From: Curtobacterium flaccumfaciens
GTDB lineage: Bacteria; Actinomycetota; Actinomycetes; Actinomycetales; Microbacteriaceae
Reading direction: 5' to 3'
Assembly: GCA_029689965.1 (NCBI GenBank)
Contig: CP121450.1
Location: forward strand, 3,596,001 to 3,660,000
Length of the DNA: 64,000 nt
The position numbers were made by a program, and so were the translations under genes. Positions 1 through 9,896 of the stretch are shown piece by piece. Every line of letters starts with the position of its first letter. The first letter of the stretch is position 1. The notes under the pieces were generated by a model, which ran no database searches, was not told the origin of the DNA, and saw only the letters and a list, made by a program, of their open reading frames with translations.

Positions 1-255
1 TCGCCGTCGATCGGCATCGTCGCGGCGATCGTGCTCTCGCTCGGGCTGCGGTGGGGCGCCGTCCGGCGGGGATGGGGCCTGCCGAACGGTCGCGACTGGC
101 AGCCGAAGTCCACGCTCGGGTCCCTCCTGCAACGGGGACGGAAGCTGCGCCCGGACGCGATCCGGCTGCTGCGACGCCCGGGGCGTCGGTCCGGTGCGGG
201 CAGCGTGCACCACGAGAACGAGACGGGCGGCGACGTCGGTCGGTCCGACGACTGA
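1..255 (+). CDS. C-terminal fragment of a membrane protein, cut by window edge
   Basis: The frame is open from the first base to a TGA at 253-255, so only the last 84 residues are seen. They begin with a hydrophobic stretch (IGIVAAIVLSLGL) that looks like the end of a last transmembrane helix. A basic, Arg-rich, probably cytosolic tail follows and ends in the acidic GGDVGRSDD. I do not recognise a family. The following 270 bases (256-525) hold no convincing gene. Confidence 0.45.
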   Translation, partial: SPSIGIVAAIVLSLGLRWGAVRRGWGLPNGRDWQPKSTLGSLLQRGRKLRPDAIRLLRRPGRRSGAGSVHHENETGGDVGRSDD

Positions 256-525
256 GGGGTGTCACACGGCGCCGCCCGGGCGTAGCATCGGTACCGCCGG
301 GTATCGTCCCGGTGCACGTCGCCCGCTCCTGCACCGACGCGACCCGAACGCGGCGGTTCACGACGGACGTGTGATGGGGGCTTCGCTGATGCCGCGCGGG
401 ATCAGACGCGCGGCGCGGCAGGTCTCCCGACGCGGCGTGTTCCGCCACGATGGCCACGGCGCACCACCACGTGCACCCGACACCCCCGCACCCACGGTCC
501 GCAGGGCCGGTCGAAGCAGGAAGCG

Positions 526-1145
526 ATGCCCGACGACACCTCCGACCCCACCGCGCCCGACCCGCCCGCACCCCGGACGCCGCGGGCCGAGGTCCGGGAA
601 CGGCTGCTGACCGCCGGCGCGCAGGCTTCGCTGAGCAGGGCGTGCACGAGGCCCGCCTCGACGAGGTGGCCGCCCGCGCGGGGTTCAGCAAGGGTGCGGT
701 GTACTCGAACTTCTCCTCGAAGGAGGACCTCGTCGCGCAGGTCATGCAACGTGCGACGAACCTCGTGCTCGGGGCGCTGCGGGAGCTCGTGCGCGCCGAC
801 ATCGCCGCGGTGGACATCGGCGACGTCGTCCGGGCGGCCTTCGGACGGCACGACCAGAGCGCGCAGTTCGCGCTGCTGTCCGAGTTCCGCGGGTACGCGA
901 CCCGGCACCCCGGGTTCATGCCCGAGTTCGTCCGCCAGCGTCGGGAGCTCCAGGACGGCGTGCTCGAGCTCGTGCGGCTGTGGTTCGGGCGCACCCGGAC
1001 ATCGACCGGGGATGCCGCTCGAGGACCTCGCCACGGTGCTGATCGGCGCGAACGTGGGCATCGTGTTCGACGCCGCAGCGCTGCCGGGAGTGGACCGGGC
1101 GAGGTCGTCGCGCGTCTCGTCGAGGCGGTCGTCCACCGTCGCTGA
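526..1145 (+). CDS. TetR/AcrR family transcriptional regulator (frame broken)
   Basis: A DNA-binding repressor-type protein of about 206 residues. The N-terminal HTH is clear: AEVRERLLTAGAQA, then FAEQGVHEARLDEVAARAG, then FSKGAVYSNFSSKEDLVAQV, which is the TetR helix-turn-helix with its usual YxxFxSKEDL end. The rest is a helical ligand-binding domain (LVLGALRELVRADI, EFVRQRRELQDGVLELV, LEDLATVLIGANVGIVFDA). The gene must be read in three frames, with breaks near 627, near 1000 and 1015, and near 1095. Each is explained by one missing base, for example a short G run before ATGCCGCTC. Start chosen at ATG 526, the first Met before the conserved domain. It converges on the minus-strand transglutaminase gene, and its target is unknown. 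Confidence 0.8.
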
Positions 1146-1161
1146 CCCGCGCCGCGACCGT

Positions 1162-1228
1162 AGTGTGCGAGGTTCTGCGCACCGTGGGACTCGTCACACC
1201 CCGCACCGCGTGCGGAACCTCGCACGCT
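1162..1228. repeat. REP-B inverted repeat between convergent genes
   Basis: Arms AGTGTGCGAGGTTCTGCGCA (1162-1181) and TGCGGAACCTCGCACGCT (1211-1228) pair to form a long hairpin. The same GTGCGAGG...CCTCGCAC element recurs at 33732-33792, 37375-37443 and 54692-54752, always at the 3' end of at least one gene. Probably a bidirectional terminator or REP-like element; no U-tract is visible. Confidence 0.65.
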
Positions 1229-1232
1229 GCTC

Positions 1233-1277
1233 GAACGACGGGCTGCGCGAACGACGGGCTGCGCGAACGACGGGCTA
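1233..1277. repeat. 16-bp tandem repeat, three copies, overlapping a stop codon
   Basis: Two exact units GAACGACGGGCTGCGC (1233-1248, 1249-1264) are followed by a third that diverges to GAACGACGGGCTACG. The CTA at 1275-1277 in the third copy is the TAG stop of the minus-strand transglutaminase gene. The array therefore looks like a duplication of that gene's 3' tail. Confidence 0.8.
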
Positions 1278-3623
1278 CGCCGGACGACGGCGGGTGCGGC
1301 GTCCCTCGTGCGACCACGCCGACGACGGCAGCAGGCTCGGCGGCAGCAGACGCGACCGGACCACGCGGACGGCCGAGGCCGACGCGTCCAGGGCGGTGCG
1401 TGCCTCCCGGACGGCGTCCAGCAGGGCTGCCGTGTCCACGGATCCCGCCCCGTCCGCCGCGAACCGCTCACGGTCGACCGCGTCGACCACGAGCTCGAGG
1501 TGCGGCAGCACCGCTCCGGGCACCGACGAGCGGAGTCGGCCGAGCACCGCGCGGGCGGTGCGCGCGACGGCCGCGGCGTCACCCGGCGGCGCGAGTCCGG
1601 GCGCGTAGCCGTGGTCGGCGACGTCGTCGACGACCTCGCGCCAGGCGTGCACGGCGGGGACCTGCCCGCCCGGACGGCACCGAGCCGTGAGCGGCGTCGA
1701 AGGGCACGGACGACCGCCGGCGACGCGAGGAGCACGACCGCGAGCAGCACGCCGACGGCGAGTCCGAGCAGACCGTCGTCGCCGCCGCGTGACGAACCAG
1801 CGGTGCCCGGCGCGGCGGAGGCGTTGGGCGACGGCGTCGCGGACGCGGCCGGAGCGGTCTGCCCGGGCGCCGGCAGCGGCGTCTCCGGGGCGGCGGCCGA
1901 CGGCGTCGCGGTCGGCTCGGTCGACGACTGTGCGGCCTGGTCGGCGTCCGGGGTCGGCTCGAACGCCACCCACCCGGCCCCCTTGATGTACAGCTCGGGC
2001 CAGGAGTGCAGCTGCCGGTTCGAGACCGTGTACTCGCCGTTCGCCTGGGTCGCCCCCGCGCGGTAGCCGACCGCGATGCGGGACGGGATGCCGAGCGTGC
2101 GGGCCATCACCGCCATCGCCGAGGAGAAGTGCACGCAGTAGCCCTCGCGCACCTGCAGGAACTTCGCGATGACGTCCATGCTGTCGCCGTCGTAGCCCTG
2201 CTCGACGGGGGCCGTCTCCGAGTACGTGAACAGGTCGCTCCGGAACCACTGCTCGAGCGCGCGCGCCTTCTCGTAGTCCGTGACGGCGCTCCCGGCCACG
2301 CGCTGCGCGGTCCGCGCGATGCTGTTCGGCAGCTTGTCCGGCAGCGCCAGGTCGGTGCGGATCTGGGCCGCCGAGGGCGCCGCGAACCCGCGGCCGTCGG
2401 CCCTGCCGAGCAGCCCCGAGGCCGCGATCGCGTCGAGGTACTCCCCCGACCACGTCGAGGCGCCGTACACCTCGTACGTGGCGCCGCGCGGCGTCGCGGG
2501 ACCCGTGGAGCGCACCGTGCTCGAATCCCCCATCCAGCGCCAGCGCGACAGGTCCAGGTTCGTCGAGCGGGACTCGATCGAGACGGCTCCGGACGGCACC
2601 GGCAGGTAGTTGCTGGACAGACCGGTCACCCGGATCGTGACGTCGCCGCGCGCCGACAGCCGCGGGTTGATGCCGACGGCCCACTGCTGCTGGTCGGCGG
2701 TCGGGGACGTGCTCGCATCGGTCGTGGTCGGCACCCAGTCACCCGTGCCGAACTCGTCGAGGTCCGCGAGCTTGAGGTACTCCGGCTGCCCGTCGGAGGA
2801 GCGGTACCGGAACACCTCGAGCTCGTTCGGCTGCCGGAGGTCCTGACCGAGGTTGAGCAGCGTGCCCGGTCGTCCGGGTTGCACGGGCGACTGGATCGCG
2901 CCGGTGACCCGGACAACCAGCTGGCGTTGAGCGGGACGATCGCCGGCAGACCCACGGCCACCACGAGCCCGACCGCACCGACGACGGCCGCCGGCAGCGC
3001 GCGTTGCACGGGCCGGACGGACAACCAGAGCAGCGCGAGGAACGCGGCCGCCGTGAGGACGACGAGCCCGGGCGCCGCCGGTGCCCCGGTGACGACACCG
3101 GGACGATGAGGATCACGAGGGCAGGGGCTGCGGCGAGTGCGGCGGTCGGGACGACGGCGGCGAGGAACAGGGACGCCCCGGCCACCCACCCGATCGCGAC
3201 CGTGACGATGAGTCGGATCGCGTCGGTCTGCGGCAACGGCGCCGGGTTCAACCGGATCGCCGCCAGGGTCTCCCCGAGCGCGCCGTCGCGATCGAGCCAG
3301 CCCAGCGGCTGGACGTCGTTCAGGACCGCGGCCGCGCACGAGCAGACGACGAGCGCCGCCACGAGCGCCACGAACCGGATGCCGGGTGCCCGACGACGGA
3401 CCACCAGCATCGTGCCGACGAGCGAGGCGGCCACGAGCACGCCGGACACCCACCACGCGGTGCCCTGCACGAGCGGACGCACGGCGAGCGCGGCGACCAG
3501 GACGGGCACGGGCGCGAGCGCCACGACCCAGGGGTTCGGTGCGTCCGGACGCTGGACGGGGAGCTCGCCGTCGTGGCGGACGTCCGCGCGTGCGCGCACC
3601 GACCGTGTCGACACGCCGCTCAC
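1275..3623 (-). CDS. Transglutaminase-like membrane protein (DUF3488 + transglutaminase core, TgpA type)
   Basis: About 780 residues. The N-terminus is a bundle of hydrophobic helices (PNPWVVALAPVPVLVAALAV, GTAWWVSGVLVAASLVG, IRLIVTVAIGWVAGASLFL), typical of DUF3488. An extracytoplasmic papain-like transglutaminase core follows, with YEKARALEQWFRSDLFTY, EGYCVHFSSAMAVMARTLG (catalytic Cys), IPSRIAVGYRAG and LHSWPELYIKGAGWVAFEPT (catalytic His). After a Pro/Ala/Ser-rich linker comes a last membrane helix and a cytosolic helical tail (AWREVVDDVADHGYAPGL). At least three frame changes are needed (near 3070, 2890, 1690). The GTG start at 3623-3621 overlaps the DUF58 stop as GTGA, so translation is probably coupled. 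With the two upstream genes it forms the common MoxR-DUF58-transglutaminase cluster; its substrate is not known. Confidence 0.85.
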
Positions 3624-4950
3624 CGGATGCTCCCGGGAGCGTGCGCGCCGGCGACCGGCACCACCAGGGTGCGCCACCCGCCGCGATCGAGGATCCCACG
3701 CACCACCGGGTCAGGCGGCACGATCGTGGCGAGGATGCCCCGGCTCGACCCGGTCGTCGAGGACACGAGCTCGGCCGCCTGCTCCGCGGTGCAGTGTCCG
3801 GTGACGACGGCGGTCATCCCGTGCACGTCACGGCCCCGGACGTCGGGCAGGACCTCGGTGACGTCGCGGGCGTCGGAGCGGACCCGGACGTCGGCGAGTC
3901 CGACGAGCACGTCCGTCAGGCCACCGGCGTCGCCCGCGTGCCGGGAGCTGCCGGACGGCCCGTCGGTGACGAGCAGCACGCGGGACGTGCGTGCGGCGAG
4001 GGCACGGGCGACGCTGGCGGCCACCACGACGGCGTGCTCGAAGGCAGCGTCGCCGCCGAGGTCGGACAGTTCGGCGAGGTCGTCCCGTCCGAGCCGCTGG
4101 TAGGACTCGCGGCGGACGTCGAGTGCGATGACGGCCTCGGGCGGCTGCGCCTGCGTGGTCTGGCGGACGTGGAGCTCGCCGCGCCGCGCGCTCTGGGCCC
4201 GGTGCACCCGGCGGATCGGGTCGCCGGGACGGTACGGCCGGAGTTCGCTGTCGTCCGCCGAGCCGCCCTGTCCGACCCGGCCCTCGTCGGCGGAGACGGC
4301 ACCCGCGAGCGCTCCGGTGTCGAGCGCGGGCAGCGGCGTGGTCGCCGGGACGACCACCACTTCCTCGGCCGCGACCACCGGGCGGTCGATGCGGAGCAGT
4401 CCGAACGGGTCCTCCACGCGGATCGTGACCGGGCCGACCAGGCTCCGGCCCCGGTGCACCGCCAGCGCCTCGACGTCGAGCACGGCCGGTGCGACGTGCG
4501 GGCCGACGAGCGCGTACGTCTCGGCGGCGGACACGCTGACCAGGGCGTCGTCGAGCTGCTCGCGGACGAGCAGCGTCGAACGTGGGCCGATGGGCAGGCT
4601 CGTCCCGCGGAGCGTGATCCGCTCGCGGTACACCTCACCGACCTGGACGATCGCCCGCGTCGTGCTCCGGCCGCCCCGGAGCGGGGCCGCCACGACGAAC
4701 GCCATCGCGACGCCGAGCACCACGAGCACGATCAGCAGGAGGCCCGCCGACACGGCGACGCTCGTCGTGCCGACCAGCCCACCGCCGGTGAGTCCGACAC
4801 CGACCGCGATGACCGTCCAGCCACGTAAGGTGGGTCGCGGGAACGGCGTCCGGCGGAGCAGCGCGAGACCGCGCCGCCCGTACCGCAGTGTCCCGGCGCG
4901 CACCGCTCCGCCCGCAGCGCGAACGACGACGGCGTCGAGGACCCGGACAT
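3620..4950 (-). CDS. DUF58 domain protein (VWA-like partner of MoxR)
   Basis: Membrane-anchored protein with two N-terminal hydrophobic helices (GWTVIAVGVGLTGGGLVG, AGLLLIVLVVLGVAMAFVV). Its DUF58 signature, ELRPYRPGDPIRRVHRAQSA, precedes a VWA-like fold (AVIALDVRRESYQ, SRVLLVTDGPSGS). The family consensus usually has HW where this protein has HR. An intact frame of 427 codons starts at GTG 4903. However, an ATG at 4950-4948 overlaps the MoxR stop as TGATG and reads MSGSSTPSSFALRAE in another frame. I take 4950 as the biological start, with one base missing near 4905. Family members work with MoxR ATPases, probably in assembling or activating envelope proteins. Confidence 0.85.
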
Positions 4951-5966
4951 CAGGAGCGGACGGGCGTCGCCGTGAACGGTACGGCGGTGTCGGAGACGAT
5001 CCGGACCACGATCTCGCGGATGGTGTCGTCGCCGCTGCCGCCGAGCCCGCGGGCGACCGGGACGAGACGGTGGGCGAGGATCACCGGCGCGAGCGTGGCG
5101 ACGTCGTCCGGGGTGACGAACGGACGGCCGAGCAGGGCCGCGTGCGCGCGGGCCGCTTGTGCGAGGTGCAGCGTGGCGCGCGGGCTGGCACCGAGCACGA
5201 TGTCGGGGTGGGTGCGCGTGGCCCGGACGATCGCGACGATGTACGCCTCGACGTCGGGCGCGACGTGCACCGTGCGGACCGACTGGACGAGGTCGCGGAG
5301 CGTGTCCACGTCGACGATCGCGCGGAGGTGCGCCAGCGGGTCGCCGGCCCCGCGGTTCATGAGCATCTGCCGCTCGGCGTCCGCGCTCGGGTACCCCATC
5401 GTCAGGCGCGCCATGAACCGGTCGCGCTGCGCCTCCGGCAAGGGGTACGTGCCCTCCATGTCGATCGGGTTCTGGGTCGCGACGATCATGAACGGGCTGT
5501 CCAGCTTCCGCGTCACGCCGTCGACCGTGACCTGTGCCTCGGCCATCGCCTCGAGCAGCGCGGACTGGGTCTTCGGGCTCGTGCGGTTGATCTCGTCGCC
5601 GATCACGACGTTGGCGAACACGGGACCGGGCGAGAACCGGAAGGCGCCGGAGGACTGGTCGAAGATGTTCACGCCGGTGACGTCAGAGGGCAGCATGTCC
5701 GAGGTGAACTGGATGCGGTTCACGGTACCGCCGACCGATGCGCCGAGGGCCTTCGCGAGCACGGTCTTGCCGACGCCGGGCACGTCCTCGACCAGCAGGT
5801 GTCCCTCGGCCAGCATCACCGTGAACGCCGTGCGGATCGCCTCGGTCTTGCCGTCGACCACGGTGGAGACGGCTGCGATCACGTCGTCGCCGACGTCCCG
5901 GATGCGGTCGATCGGGAAGGCGGGGTCCGTCGGTTCCGGCACGCGGGCCTCCTCGTCTCTGGACAC
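4950..5966 (-). CDS. MoxR family AAA+ ATPase
   Basis: Intact 338-residue ATPase. Walker A EDVPGVGKT at residues 60-68, Walker B VVIGDEINRTSPKTQ from about 120, and the MoxR-specific stretches FMIVATQNPIDMEGTYPLPE and EAQRDRFMARL with its Arg finger region. The C-terminal lid contains SPRATLHLAQAARAHA. First gene of a three-gene operon with DUF58 and a transglutaminase membrane protein. Such ATPases are thought to act as chaperones for VWA-type partners. The GTG start at 5966-5964 is preceded by TAGCAT (5981-5976), a plausible -10 nine bases upstream, suggesting a leaderless or very short-leader transcript. The stop shares bases with the next start (TGATG). Confidence 0.92.
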   Translation of the reverse strand: MSRDEEARVPEPTDPAFPIDRIRDVGDDVIAAVSTVVDGKTEAIRTAFTVMLAEGHLLVEDVPGVGKTVLAKALGASVGGTVNRIQFTSDMLPSDVTGVNIFDQSSGAFRFSPGPVFANVVIGDEINRTSPKTQSALLEAMAEAQVTVDGVTRKLDSPFMIVATQNPIDMEGTYPLPEAQRDRFMARLTMGYPSADAERQMLMNRGAGDPLAHLRAIVDVDTLRDLVQSVRTVHVAPDVEAYIVAIVRATRTHPDIVLGASPRATLHLAQAARAHAALLGRPFVTPDDVATLAPVILAHRLVPVARGLGGSGDDTIREIVVRIVSDTAVPFTATPVRS

Positions 5967-6044
5967 GTGTCGTGCATGCTACAGCGGCCCGGTGACAGGG
6001 TGCCGAGGATGCGTCACCGACTGGGCCGCGGGACACACACGGCA

Positions 6045-6102
6045 CGGACCGGAGGCGCGGGGACGTGAGCCGATCGGCTCACGTCCCCGCGCCTCCAGTC
6101 CG
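6045..6102. repeat. REP-A element, near-perfect 58-bp palindrome (probable terminator)
   Basis: Positions 6051-6096 are a perfect 46-bp palindrome: GGAGGCGCGGGGACGTGAGC is mirrored around CGATCG. Five more pairs (CGGAC/GTCCG) follow after one mismatch. It lies directly after the stop of the isomerase gene (6117, minus) and upstream of moxR, where it can stop the 8324-6117 transcript. It is the cleanest member of a family of GGACTGGAGGCGCGG hairpins in this window. Confidence 0.8.
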
Positions 6103-6116
6103 GAGCCGACGGTGCG

Positions 6117-7120
6117 TCAGACGCGCGCCGCCAGCGCCGCGTCGGCGGCCAGCAGGACCTTCGCCGCGACGGAGACGCCCTCCTCGCGCCCGAGCTCGGT
6201 GTCCTCGTGCTCGATGTTCACCCACATGTCCGGGTCGACCTCGCGCAGCGCCTCGAGGAACCGCGACCAGTACGCCTCGTCGTGCCCCTTGCCGAGCGCG
6301 ACGAAGTCCCACGCGGACGGCTTCGGCCACTCGTTGGCCCACTCGCCGCCGCCCAGGTTCGTCCGCGGCTCGTCCGGCGCCAGCCGACGGAACGAGTTGT
6401 CGAGCACGCCGTCGATCGCGGCGTGCGGGTTGATCCGGACGTCCTTCGCGGCGGCGTGGAACACGAGCGGGCCGAGGTGACGGACGACCGCCACGGGTCC
6501 ATCTGCTGCCAGAAGAGATGGCTCGCGTCGAGCTCGACACCGATGTTGGTCAGGCTGCCCCGCTCCACGAGCTCCCGGACCGACGCCGGGTTGAACACGA
6601 CGTTCTGCGGGTGCAGCTCGAGCGCGACCTTGACGCCGTGCTCCCGGGCGAGGGCGTCGATCTCCTGCCAGAACGGCACGGCGACGCTCCACTGGTACTC
6701 GAGGACGTCGAGCGCCGCGGAGTTCCAGGCGTTCACGATCCAGTTCGGTCGGGTCGCGCCGGGTTCGCCGCCGGGCAGACCGGACATCGTGACGACCCGG
6801 GTCTGGCCGAGTCGCGCGGCGAGGCGGATGCTGCGCCGGACGTCCTCGGCGTGCCTCGCCCCGATCGCCGGGTCCGGGTGCAGCGGGTTGCCGTTGCAGT
6901 TCAGGCCGGCGATCGAGACGCCGGTCCCGTCGAACCGGGCGAGGAACGCGTCACGAGCTGTGTCGTCCACGAGGATCTCGTCGATGTCCGGCACGTGCAC
7001 CGCCGGCAGGAACCCGCCGGTGTTCAGCTCGATGCCGGTGAGACCGTTGCTCGCGATCACCTCGATCGCCGCGTCGAGCGGGCGGTCGTGGAAGATCGCG
7101 CCGTACAGACCGAGCTTCAT
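6117..7120 (-). CDS. Sugar phosphate isomerase/epimerase (xylose-isomerase-like TIM barrel)
   Basis: About 334 residues of the AP-endonuclease-2/xylose-isomerase-like TIM barrel family. Visible strands and metal-site elements are MKLGLYGAIFHDRPLDAAIE, GLTGIELNTGGF (strand 2 Glu), VSIAGLNCNGNPLHPD, VKVALELHPQNVVFN (Glu and His), IGVELDASHLFWQQMDP (Asp and His), VFHAAAKDVR and VNIEHEDTEL (last metal Glu). One frame change is needed near 6500, just after QQMDP. The ATG at 7120 overlaps the stop of the upstream dehydrogenase (ATGA). The pair probably interconverts and oxidises an unidentified sugar or cyclitol. A LacI regulator is divergent from it. Confidence 0.85.
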
Positions 7121-8324
7121 GCGCTGACCGCTTCCTTGATCGTCTCGGGGGCGCCGCCGGCCGCGGCGGACCGTGCCACCGCGTCGAGGACCTCCAGGTT
7201 GTGGACGCCGTCGTCGAACGTGGCGTTCGCCGGCAGCGGGTCGGTCGTGTTGCCCGCGACCTCGTCGAGGAAGGCCCGCGCCTGGTACTCGAACATCTGG
7301 TTCTGCCCCAGCCGACGCCGGGCGCGTCCATCGCCATGCCCCCGGCGACGTAGGGGTGGTCCGGGCCGAGCACGACCTGGCGGTACCCGCCCAGCCGGGA
7401 GCCGTCGGACTGCAGCGCGAGCCCGATCTCGGACGGGCGCTCCTGGTCCCAGCGTGCGGCGCCGCGCTCGCAGAACACCTCGACGACGAGGCCGTTCGGG
7501 TGCGACGTCGCGACGCGGGAGACCTCGAGCGAGCCCACCGTCGTGCCGTCGCCGAACCGGGCGTTGAAGGTGGCGTAGTCGTCGTTCTCGACGTCGGCGA
7601 ACTCACCGGTCAGCGGGACGGACTGGCCGCGCAGGGCGAACCCGGCGGCGATCGGGCGCTTCGTGATGGCGGTCGTGAACATGCCGCCGTTGACGTTCTG
7701 CACCTCGCCGGCCAGGAACTCGGCCACGTACGCCAGGTGCGACCCGACGTCGGCGAGGGCTCCGGTGCCCGGGGCTCCCGCGAAGCGCCACGAGAACGGG
7801 ACGTCGGGCGAGGAGCCGTAGTCGGTCCAGTAGCGGGCGGAAACGTGCAGGACCCGACCGAGGGTGCCGTCCTCGACGAGCTGCTTGATCGCGGCGAGCC
7901 CCGGGGCGCGGCGGTAGGTGAAGCCGACGCGGGCCACGAGCCCGCGCTGCGATGCCTCGGTGGCCGCGGTGGCCATCGCCCGCGCGTCCTCGAGCGAGTC
8001 CGACAGCGGCTTCTCGCACAGGACGTGCTTGCCAGCGGCCAACAGGCCCTCGACGATCTCGCGGTGGAGCTCGTTCGCGACGACGACGCTCACCACGTCG
8101 ATGTCGTCCGCCTCGGCGATCGCTCGCCAGTCGGTGTCGTGCCGGGCGTACCCGAAGCGCTGCGCGGACTCGGCCGCCAGCGGTTCGTAGACGTCGCCGA
8201 TCGACACGAGCCGCACCGGCGGCAGCGTCGATCCGAACAGGGAGGGCGCGTTCCGCCACGCGGCCATGTGGGCCTTGCCCGCCATGCCGGCGCCGATGAC
8301 GGCGACGCCGATGCTGTCGCTCAT
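7117..8324 (-). CDS. Gfo/Idh/MocA family oxidoreductase
   Basis: NAD(P)-dependent sugar or cyclitol dehydrogenase of about 402 residues. The Rossmann start is IGVAVIGAGMAGKAHMAAWR, followed by DDIDVVSVVVANELH and the family motif GKHVLCEKPLSDSLEDARAM (EKP with the catalytic-site Lys). The C-terminal sheet has LGRVLHVSARYWTDYG and GALADVGSHLAYVAEFLAG. One frame change near 7315 joins GGMAMDAPGVG to MFEYQARAFLDEVAG; the end is EAVSA. The start at ATG 8324 is fixed by a strong AAGGAG seven bases upstream. First gene of a two-gene operon with the isomerase. The 18-bp palindrome at 8352-8369 sits over its promoter. Confidence 0.9.
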
Positions 8325-8351
8325 GTTCTCTCCTTCGAGAAGGTGTGCGGA

Positions 8352-8369
8352 TTCTGGAACGTTCCAGAA
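8352..8369. promoter_or_regulatory. Candidate LacI-type operator
   Basis: TTCTGGAACGTTCCAGAA is a perfect 18-bp palindrome with the central CG pair typical of LacI/GalR operators. It lies midway between the divergent dehydrogenase (start 8324) and the lacI-type gene (start 8420), so one bound repressor could control both. Confidence 0.75.
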
Positions 8370-8419
8370 CGGGTCGGTAGACTGTAGCCACACCACCCCA
8401 TGTCCTGTCAAGGAGCCGC

Positions 8420-9414
8420 GTGTCCCGACCACCGACGATCATCGACGTCGCGGCGCGCGCCGGTGTCTCGAAGTCGCTCGTCTCGATGGTCATGCGGGAC
8501 GATCCCGGCGTGTCCGACACCCGCCGTTCCGCCGTCCTCGCCGCCGCCACGGAGCTCGGGTACCGGCCGAACCGTGCCGCCGCGATCCTCGCCGGCACAC
8601 GCACCCGCACGGTCGGCGTCGTCGTCGACGACTTCCGGAACCCCTGGTACGTGCCCATGCTCGACGGCGTGCGCGAGGCCCTCGCACCGCACGGGCTCCG
8701 TCTGACACTCGCCGACACGCGGGCCAACGCCCACCTCGGCTCCTCGCCGTTCGACGACCTCGTGCCCCTCCGGGTCGACGGCGTCGTGCTCGCCGCCGAG
8801 GGGTTCCCCGACCTCGTCGTCCCGGCCGACACGCCGGTGGTCGTGGCCGGCCAGCGCGCGGCCCTGCCCGGCGGACTCGACGTCGTCGCCTCCGACGAGG
8901 CCGCCGGCGCCTGCTTGGCCACCGATCACCTCCTCGAGCTGGGTCACCGACACATCGTCCACGTCAGCGGTTCGGGAGGCCCGGCCGCCGTCCGCCGGGA
9001 AGCCACGGTCGCCCGGTTGGTCGCGTCCGGCATCGAGCCGCTGGTGTACGGCGACGGCCCGACGTCCGAGCTCGCCGGGTACGAGGCCGCACGCCGGGCG
9101 CTCGCCGAGCACCCCTTGACCACGGCCGTGTTCGCGGCGAACGACCTCATGGCGATGGGGGCGATCGCCGCGGTGCGGGAGGCCGGGCTCCGGGTTCCGG
9201 AGGACGTCTCGGTGGTCGGCAACGACGAGACCCCGCTCGCCGCCTCCCCCTGCTGCGCCTGACCACGGTCGACCCGCACAACGACGAGGTCGGGCGACTC
9301 GCGGCGAACCGGCTCGTCGAACTGATCGGTGCCGCCGAACGGCCGGCGCCGACCGGCGTGCTGGTACCGCCGTCGATCGTGGTCCGGTCGACGACCGCTC
9401 CTCCGCCCGCCTGA
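8420..9414 (+). CDS. LacI family transcriptional regulator
   Basis: About 331 residues. The N-terminal HTH and hinge helix read TIIDVAARAGVSKSLVSMVM and LGYRPNRAAAILAGTRT. The periplasmic-binding-type effector domain runs through TVGVVVDDFRNPWYVPMLDG, VDGVVLAAEGFPDL, HIVHVSGSGGPAAV, TAVFAANDLMAMGAIAAV and ISVVGNDETPLA-type strands. A single frame change near 9250 lies in a run of five C where six would restore LAASPLLRLTTVDPHNDEVG. GTG 8420 is chosen because AAGGAG lies seven bases upstream and the HTH begins at residue 6. Divergent from the dehydrogenase-isomerase operon, its likely target through the 8352 palindrome. Confidence 0.9.
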
Positions 9415-9439
9415 GTCTCGGCAGCACGCCGTCCGGACC

Positions 9440-9445
9440 TATCCT
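9440..9445 (+). promoter_or_regulatory. -10 element (TATCCT) of a leaderless gene
   Basis: TATCCT ends six bases before ATG 9452. This spacing puts the transcription start at or next to the start codon, with no room for a ribosome binding site. Confidence 0.5.
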
Positions 9446-9451
9446 GGGTTG

Positions 9452-9814
9452 ATGCTCTCCCGACGTGACGCCGCCGTTCGGCTCGACATCCCCCTCGAGA
9501 TGGCGACGCGGCACGGGATCCCGTCGAGGCTCAGCGAAGCCGAGCTCGCGGCGATCGAGCAGGACCCGCCCGCCTGGCTCGTGCAGTCGCGGGCCAACCG
9601 CACCGGTGCCAACAGGGTCTGGGTGCACCTGGAGTGCGTGGTCTGCGGGTACAGCGAGACTGCCAGACCGAAGAAGTGGTGGCCCGACTGGGACCACCTG
9701 ATGTGCGACTACCACGCCCCATACCAGGCGCCGGAACCCACCGCAGGGTTCACCCGCCGCGAGGTCGACGGCGTGGGCAGCCGGTTCGTGGCGCTCGTCG
9801 ACGAGAAGCCGTGA
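9452..9814 (+). CDS. Small conserved protein of unknown function
   Basis: Intact 120-residue soluble protein. It opens with a short helical segment (DAAVRLDIPLEMATRHGIPS, then LSEAELAAIEQDPPAWL). The centre holds a Cys pair CVVC and later MCDYH, which could form a small zinc site, around KKWWPDWDHL. The Asp-Pro-Pro-x-Trp-Leu segment recalls small actinobacterial DUF proteins, but I cannot assign a family. It appears leaderless. It converges on the marR-type gene with a hairpin at 9876-9896 between them. Confidence 0.7.
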   Translation: MLSRRDAAVRLDIPLEMATRHGIPSRLSEAELAAIEQDPPAWLVQSRANRTGANRVWVHLECVVCGYSETARPKKWWPDWDHLMCDYHAPYQAPEPTAGFTRREVDGVGSRFVALVDEKP

Positions 9815-9875
9815 CCTACCTGCATCCGTGACGCCACCGGACGGCCGCGCCGTCCGCACGCCGTGACACGCGGGG

Positions 9876-9896
9876 CGGGAGGAGCCGCGCCTCCCG
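9876..9896. terminator. Short REP-A-like hairpin between convergent genes
   Basis: CGGGAGG (9876-9882) pairs with CCTCCCG (9890-9896) around a seven-base loop. It sits between the ends of the convergent genes at 9814 and 9897, so it may terminate both. No T-run follows. Confidence 0.5.
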
